Source of the DNA: Anaerolineales bacterium
GTDB taxonomy: Bacteria > Chloroflexota > Anaerolineae > Promineifilales > Promineifilaceae
Direction: 5' to 3'
DNA: 9,956 nt
Assembly (NCBI GenBank): GCA_020432595.1
Contig: JAGQGA010000145.1
Coordinates: 1-9,956 of the forward strand
Positions 6,390-9,956 of the stretch are shown piece by piece. The translations under genes and the position numbers were made by a program. Positions within the stretch are counted from its first letter, which is position 1. Each line of letters begins with the position of its first letter. A model generated the notes under the pieces. The model made no database searches and had not been told where the DNA came from. It worked only from the letters and a program-made list of their open reading frames with translations.

Positions 6390-8003
6390 ATGAAACTACT
6401 CATCATCGGCTTCGACGGAGCCACCTTCGACCTCATCCGCCCCTGGGCACAATCCGGCCATTTGCCCAATCTGGGCAAACTCATGGCCGAGGGGGTGCAT
6501 GGCGACCTCGCCTCCACCCTGCCCCCCGTCACCAGCCCCGCCTGGCCCACCTTTATGACCGGCTGCAACCCCGGCAAACACGGCGTTTTTGATTTTATCC
6601 GTCCCGAAGGAGCCAATTTCACCCTGGTCAACGCCAGCCGCATCAAACAGCCCACCATCTGGCAGCGGCTGTCAGCACTTGGCTACCGCGTCGGCGTGCT
6701 AAATGTCCCCGTCACCTATCCGCCCCAGCCCGTCAACGGCTTCCTCGTCAGCGGCATCCTCAGCCCCAAAAACGCCACCATCAGCTACCCCGCCGATCTG
6801 ATTGGTCGTTATGAAAAAGAGCTGGGGCCGTACCGCGTCGCCCCCAACGTCCAGTATAAACCGGGCAACGAGGTTGAATTTATCGAAGATTTATACGGCC
6901 TGATTCGCGCCCAGGGGGATTGGGCGCTGCGGCTGATGGATGCCGAGCCAACCGATGTGCAAATGGTGCATTTCATCGCCATGGATTTGATGAACCACGC
7001 CCTGTGGCGGCTGATGGACCACGACCACCCGCGCCACATCGCCAGCCCGTTTGAACACGCCATCCGCGATGGCTACGCCCTGGTGGATGAATATGTGGGC
7101 AAAATGATGGCCAAGCTCCCCGCCGAGGCCACCACCATCGTCATGTCCGACCACGGCTTTGGCCCACTGCACCACATGGTCAACCTCAACATCTTTCTTA
7201 TGCAAAAGGGATTGCTCAAGCTCAAGCGCAACCCGTGGACACGGCTCAAGGCGCTGGCCTTTCGCTATGGCATCACCCCGTCGGGAGCATACCGGCTGGC
7301 GGAACGGCTGGGGGTGCAAAATCTCGCCACACGGATATCCAAAAACACGCGCAACCAGATTATTGGCAAGTTCCTCAGCTTTGACAGCGTGGATTGGAGC
7401 CGGACGGTGGCCTACAGCATGGGGCATGTGGGGCAGGTCTATCTAAATTTGGTGGGGCGAGAACCGCACGGGATTGTGGCACAGGCTGACTATGAGAAGA
7501 AGCGGGCGGAGGTGGTGGCAATATTGCAGGAGTTGAAGGATGGTAACGGCCGTTCGCTCATCACCCAAATCATCCCCCGCGAAGCCACCTACCACGGCCC
7601 CTACACCGAAAAAGGGCCAGATTTACACCTCGTTCTCGACGACTATAACATCATCGCCAGCCCGCTGTTTGCCATTGACGGTAAGGTGATCACCCAGCAA
7701 ATACGGGGCGACTCCGGCTGCCACCGGCGCGAGGGGGTGTTTATTGCCAGTGGCCCCAACATCAAACGCGACCTGCTGCTGCCAGAATACAACATTCTCG
7801 ACCTGGCCCCCACCCTCATGCACCTGCTGGGCGAAGCGGTGCCGCGTATTATGGATGGGCAGGTGTTGCAGGAGATTTTTGTGCGGGAAACGGCCGTTCG
7901 TTACGACGAAACCGATGCCAACAGCAGCCAAACCGATTCCCATCTCAGCACTGAAGAAGCCAAACAAGTCGAAGACCGTCTCCGCAGCCTCGGTTATCTG
8001 TAG
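6390..8003 (+). CDS. Type I phosphodiesterase / nucleotide pyrophosphatase family protein (alkaline phosphatase superfamily)
   Basis: A 537-residue metal-dependent hydrolase expected to cleave phosphate mono- or diesters; the substrate is unknown. The binuclear metal site is complete: GFDG with D9 at the N-terminus, nucleophile T48 in PPVTSPAWPTFMTG, D199 and H203 in AMDLMNH, D254-H255 in MSDHGFG, and H445 in GCHRREG. The C-terminal ERxRSLGYL-like end (DRLRSLGYL) is characteristic of the prokaryotic branch. I see no signal peptide, since the N-terminus MKLLIIGFDG is the first beta strand, so it is probably cytoplasmic. It lies 83 bp downstream of the GT2 gene, likely in the same transcript. 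This pairing suggests a role with lipid-linked sugars or nucleotide-sugar phosphates, which is inference only. There is no clear SD; the sequence before the ATG is the pyrimidine arm of array B plus TTTTATCC. Two AACGGCCGTT motifs lie inside the gene (7545, 7889). Confidence 0.9.
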   Translation: MKLLIIGFDGATFDLIRPWAQSGHLPNLGKLMAEGVHGDLASTLPPVTSPAWPTFMTGCNPGKHGVFDFIRPEGANFTLVNASRIKQPTIWQRLSALGYRVGVLNVPVTYPPQPVNGFLVSGILSPKNATISYPADLIGRYEKELGPYRVAPNVQYKPGNEVEFIEDLYGLIRAQGDWALRLMDAEPTDVQMVHFIAMDLMNHALWRLMDHDHPRHIASPFEHAIRDGYALVDEYVGKMMAKLPAEATTIVMSDHGFGPLHHMVNLNIFLMQKGLLKLKRNPWTRLKALAFRYGITPSGAYRLAERLGVQNLATRISKNTRNQIIGKFLSFDSVDWSRTVAYSMGHVGQVYLNLVGREPHGIVAQADYEKKRAEVVAILQELKDGNGRSLITQIIPREATYHGPYTEKGPDLHLVLDDYNIIASPLFAIDGKVITQQIRGDSGCHRREGVFIASGPNIKRDLLLPEYNILDLAPTLMHLLGEAVPRIMDGQVLQEIFVRETAVRYDETDANSSQTDSHLSTEEAKQVEDRLRSLGYL

Positions 8004-8029
8004 AGCCGCAAGATTTTGCGGCTCTACAG
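7998..8029. repeat. Perfect 14-bp hairpin palindrome over the phosphodiesterase stop codon
   Basis: CTGTAGAGCCGCAA (7998-8011) pairs perfectly with TTGCGGCTCTACAG (8016-8029) around a GATT loop. The stop codon TAG (8001-8003) is part of the stem. There is no T-run after it, so a classical terminator is not supported, but the hairpin could stabilise or end the transcript. GTAGAG...CTCTAC ends are shared by REP-like intergenic palindromes I know from cyanobacteria and Chloroflexota. Confidence 0.75.
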
Positions 8030-8044
8030 TACATGGCTGGTCAA

Positions 8045-8054
8045 AACGGCCGTT
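8045..8054. repeat. AACGGCCGTT dispersed palindrome (one of ten exact copies)
   Basis: Exact copies start at 4878, 5090, 5116, 5391, 6146, 7545, 7889, 8045, 9055 and 9492. Near copies lie at about 512, 3504, 4685, 5370, 5536 and 9620. Genes read it in different frames (T-A-V, N-G-R, R-P-L/F). This copy is intergenic and abuts a 6-bp inverted repeat TAATGG/CCATTA (8054-8059, 8065-8070). Confidence 0.8.
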
Positions 8055-8160
8055 AATGGCTGCACCATTACCTTCTCCCCCAATGGATAAGCTTAGTTGC
8101 CGGGGTACACGACCGTGAGCCGTTCTCTATCTAGCTGTTAAGTCCTGGTTCAATTTCCGC

Positions 8161-8189
8161 TTGATCTCAACCCCCGTTCTGGTTATAGT
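8161..8189 (+). promoter_or_regulatory. Promoter of the toxin-antitoxin pair
   Basis: -35 TTGATC (8161-8166) and -10 TATAGT (8184-8189), with a 17-bp spacer, match 4/6 and 5/6 of the sigma-70 consensus. The transcription start would be near 8196. The rest of the 235-bp gap (8004-8238) holds the hairpin at 7998-8029, one AACGGCCGTT and no gene that I can support. Confidence 0.5.
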
Positions 8190-8190
8190 C

Positions 8191-8205
8191 AGCTTCATAC
8201 AAGCT
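8191..8205 (+). promoter_or_regulatory. Possible operator (inverted repeat) at the TA transcription start
   Basis: AGCTT (8191-8195) and AAGCT (8201-8205) are inverted around CATAC, just after the -10 box and across the predicted start site. That is where an autorepressing antitoxin or complex would bind. The arms are only 5 bp, so chance occurrence is possible. Confidence 0.3.
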
Positions 8206-8223
8206 AAGAAGGAATTTATTTGC

Positions 8224-8230
8224 GGTGGAG
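8224..8230 (+). promoter_or_regulatory. Strong Shine-Dalgarno deciding the antitoxin start
   Basis: GGTGGAG ends 8 nt before ATG 8239. It rules against starting at the upstream in-frame TTG 8161, which is the promoter -35 box. Confidence 0.7.
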
Positions 8231-8238
8231 AACTTATC

Positions 8239-8550
8239 ATGACAACGGCCTTAGAGAAAGTACGGCGTTTAGAAAAGTATTTAACGGTTGATCAACCTAC
8301 AACGAATCCTGTGTTCGATTTAGCCTTAGACAAGCTCCTCACCCATGAGAAAAAGCGTCTCCAAAGTAGCAAAGAGCGCTTAACCAACCAGCTTAGAGAA
8401 TTCGAGCAGCAGTACCACTTGTCCTCACAAAGTTTTTACCCTATGTATGAGCGCGGTGAGATGGGCGATGACCTGGACTACATCGAATGGGCATCTACGA
8501 TGGAAATGATCACAAATATTGAAAAACGGCTTGCCTTGCTAGAAGAGTAA
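8239..8550 (+). CDS. Antitoxin component of a TumE-type toxin-antitoxin pair
   Basis: A 103-residue soluble, mostly helical protein from ATG 8239. After a short N-terminal region, NPVFDLALDKLLTHEKKRL leads into a charged helix likely to form a coiled coil (to about 75). Then comes SSQSFYPMYERGEMGDDLDY with IEWAS, the hallmark C-terminal segment I associate with the small protein encoded just before TumE-family toxins, and a final helix ending RLALLEE. I see no ribbon-helix-helix or helix-turn-helix, so direct DNA binding is not evident. The stop lies 6 nt before the toxin's GTG start, so the two are co-transcribed and probably translationally coupled. Composition is clearly more AT-rich (TTA, AAA, GAA codons) than the flanking genes, consistent with acquisition by transfer. 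The antitoxin role is inferred from partner and order. Confidence 0.72.
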   Translation: MTTALEKVRRLEKYLTVDQPTTNPVFDLALDKLLTHEKKRLQSSKERLTNQLREFEQQYHLSSQSFYPMYERGEMGDDLDYIEWASTMEMITNIEKRLALLEE

Positions 8551-8556
8551 TCATCC

Positions 8557-8943
8557 GTGAATCAGCTCATAGACGCTTATTTCAGCACCATCGAAGTCAA
8601 CCTTATTCACAGTTCATCTGTTGAAACATACCAAATTATTCGACGCGAAATCACGCCAGATGATGGTAAGCTCCGCCTTAGAGTCTCTTTACTCAATAAA
8701 GGGTTCCTAGAGTTTTTCCTTTACGTCAGACAAATAGACGAATCAATCCACACCGTCAAATATAGCTTCCATTGGCAAGCACCAAATGGGACTCTTAGGC
8801 AACGCTGGGACAATGCGCCCCATCACCCCCTTCTCCCTCATGCGCCCCACCATGTTCATCTAGCAGATGGGACTATCAAGGGTGTCACCCCACCTCCTAA
8901 TTTCTTCACGATCATGCATGAGATAGAACAAGCTGTCGCCTGA
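8557..8943 (+). CDS. TumE-family toxin (former DUF6516-like)
   Basis: A 128-residue protein from GTG 8557 to TGA 8941-8943. The body alternates predicted beta strands (RLRVSLLNKGFLEFFLYVRQ, VKYSFHWQ) and carries the His-rich signature RWDNAPHHPLLPHAPHHVHL (about 88-107) that marks the TumE toxin family, followed by FFTIMHEIE at the C-terminal helix. Clustered histidines and an Asp suggest a catalytic or metal site; the biochemical target of this family is not something I can state. The GTG start is preceded only by a weak purine-rich GAAGAG inside the antitoxin's last codons, as expected when toxin translation depends on the antitoxin's. Its position between envelope-glycan genes, its own promoter and its lower GC point to an inserted module. 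Confidence 0.8.
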   Translation: MNQLIDAYFSTIEVNLIHSSSVETYQIIRREITPDDGKLRLRVSLLNKGFLEFFLYVRQIDESIHTVKYSFHWQAPNGTLRQRWDNAPHHPLLPHAPHHVHLADGTIKGVTPPPNFFTIMHEIEQAVA

Positions 8944-8959
8944 CGACATACGCCTTTTC

Positions 8960-8964
8960 GAGGG
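8960..8964 (+). promoter_or_regulatory. Shine-Dalgarno supporting a TTG start at 8972
   Basis: GAGGG ends 7 nt before the in-frame TTG 8972-8974. No ATG occurs in this frame between the upstream stop (8924-8926) and the conserved HDGHLHYHR segment, so a TTG start is needed. Confidence 0.5.
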
Positions 8965-8971
8965 TTGGAAC

Positions 8972-9956
8972 TTGCGCCGTTTGCTAACACATTTTCAACA
9001 TCTGCTCTTGCTGACCCTGCTGGGTTTGCCACTCACCACGCCGCTGTGGCGCTTAACGGCCGTTCCCTGCACCCACGACGGCCACCTCCACTACCACCGC
9101 ATCGCTGCCATGCGCTACGCCTGGGAAAACGGCCTTTATTTCACCCGCTGGCTCCCCGACCTCGCCTTTGGCTACGGCTATCCTTTTTTTGTCTACCGTG
9201 AACCCGCCCCGCTCTACGCTGGGCTAATCCCTCACCTGCTTGGCCTCCCTCTGCCCGCCGCCTCCAACCTATTTTACGCTCTCTGTATCCTTGCCTGCGG
9301 CTGGTTTATGTTCCTCTGGGTGCGCGACATCCTAGGGCAACCAGCCGCCTATGTCGCCGCCTTCGCCTATATGAGTGCCTCCTATGTGCTGGTGGACAGC
9401 CTCATTCGCGGCAATGCGCCGGAGGCTCTAGCGCTGCCGCTGTTTCCGCTGCTGCTGTGGGCCGGCCGTCGCTGGCTGTTGGGGGGAAATAAACGGCCGT
9501 TTCTCATCACCACCTTCAGCCTCGCCCTCCTCTCCCTCAGCCACAACATCTCCCTGCTCATCTTCACCCCCACGCTGCTGGTTTATTTGCTTGCCATCGG
9601 CTGGCTCTACCGGCTCAACTGGCGGCCGTTTTGCACCCGAATTGCCCTGCTGTTTGGCCTCGGCCTCGGCATGACCATTTTTTACAGCGGCGGCGCCCTG
9701 CTGGAACTCAACGCCGTCACGCTGGAGCAATCCACCACCACCCGCAACAACGATTTTCGCTTCAATTTTGCCAGTTGGGGCGAAATCCTAGCTCCCGTTA
9801 CCCCTGAAGACCCCACCCTCGTCAACCCGCCGCTGCCGTTTCGCCTGGGCTGGGTGCCGCTGGGGTTGGCGGTGGTGGGGGTGGTGCTGTTTGCGCTAAA
9901 AATGATCAGAGATTGGAGATTGGAGATTGGAGATCAACCGTCAATCTCCAATCTCC
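8972..9956 (+). CDS. PTPS-related / GT-C-like polytopic membrane protein, N-terminal part
   Basis: An open frame from TTG 8972 to the window edge (328 codons visible). The first hydrophobic helix (about residues 8-28) is followed by a loop with THDGHLHYHR (34-43; D36 placed as the GT-C catalytic acid) and TRWLPDLAFGYGYPFF, the signature of the '6-pyruvoyl-tetrahydropterin synthase-related' membrane domain, which despite its name is a GT-C-like transferase fold. Further membrane helices follow (roughly 80-105, 115-135, 170-205, 215-235, 285-300). It probably moves a sugar from a polyprenyl-phosphate carrier outside the membrane, which would fit the GtrB-like GT2 gene upstream, though donor and acceptor are unknown. 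It begins 29 nt after the toxin stop and could be read from the toxin-antitoxin promoter. At its visible end, after LKM, the frame enters foldback array C (DWRLEIGD), so an array-encoded insert or a truncation follows. Confidence 0.8.
   Translation, partial: MRRLLTHFQHLLLLTLLGLPLTTPLWRLTAVPCTHDGHLHYHRIAAMRYAWENGLYFTRWLPDLAFGYGYPFFVYREPAPLYAGLIPHLLGLPLPAASNLFYALCILACGWFMFLWVRDILGQPAAYVAAFAYMSASYVLVDSLIRGNAPEALALPLFPLLLWAGRRWLLGGNKRPFLITTFSLALLSLSHNISLLIFTPTLLVYLLAIGWLYRLNWRPFCTRIALLFGLGLGMTIFYSGGALLELNAVTLEQSTTTRNNDFRFNFASWGEILAPVTPEDPTLVNPPLPFRLGWVPLGLAVVGVVLFALKMIRDWRLEIGDQPSISNL
9911..9956. repeat. Foldback short-tandem array C (period 7), cut by the window edge
   Basis: Three GATTGGA heptamers (9911-9931) plus GATC, a short spacer, then the complementary CAATCTC units to the end. 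It sits in the reading frame of the PTPS-related gene right after AAA-ATG. Same architecture as arrays A and B. Confidence 0.8.

Noticed and set aside
8136..8162. tRNA-like T-arm (GGTTCAATTTCCGC)
   Set aside because: The flanking bases do not pair into a T-stem, and no acceptor stem, anticodon arm or CCA can be built around it.
8161..8238. Longer antitoxin start at TTG 8161 (26 extra residues)
   Set aside because: TTG 8161 is the -35 box of a good promoter and lacks an SD, while ATG 8239 has GGTGGAG at 8-nt spacing.
8965..9201. 78-codon ORF starting at TTG 8965
   Set aside because: It is the wrong frame over the PTPS-related gene, whose frame carries the HDGHLHYHR and GYGYPFF motifs and stays open to the window edge.

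Overview
This window looks like chromosomal DNA of a GC-rich, non-model bacterium. I infer a filamentous Chloroflexota (Anaerolineae-like). The grounds are an EAD-like/NACHT protein with a long run of 'ALAPHLPQ' helical repeats, GT-C membrane proteins, period-7/8 foldback arrays between and inside genes, and a highly over-represented palindrome AACGGCCGTT (10 exact copies in under 10 kb, about 0.01 expected). This lineage call comes from recognising a style; no marker gene is present.

Layout. Left block, all minus strand: the 5' part of a D12-class DNA adenine methyltransferase (1-281, runs off the edge); a truncated polytopic membrane glycosyltransferase-like protein (278-895) whose 3' end is a foldback repeat array and whose stop overlaps the methyltransferase start; and a 1349-residue NACHT STAND NTPase (1003-5052) with an N-terminal adaptor-type (EAD-like) domain and about 21 tandem 28/36-residue repeats. 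A divergent intergenic region (5053-5265) carries a good minus-strand promoter and two perfect AACGGCCGTT-centred palindromes.

Right block, all plus strand: a GtrB/DPM-like GT2 glycosyltransferase with two C-terminal membrane helices (5266-6306); a second foldback array filling the gap; a type I phosphodiesterase/alkaline-phosphatase superfamily protein (6390-8003); a 14-bp perfect hairpin on its stop codon; a lower-GC TumE-type toxin-antitoxin pair with its own promoter (8239-8943); and a PTPS-related GT-C-like membrane protein (8972 to the edge) that reaches a third foldback array at the window end.

Interpretation. The GT2, phosphodiesterase and membrane proteins form an envelope glycan/lipid-linked sugar neighbourhood. 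The methyltransferase, the NACHT protein and the toxin-antitoxin pair are conflict/defence-type genes set beside or within it. The most notable points are the NACHT protein with visibly recent internal repeat expansion and no effector domain of its own, the AACGGCCGTT motif and its uneven distribution, and the foldback arrays that share a Lys-Met (AAR-ATG) entry point.
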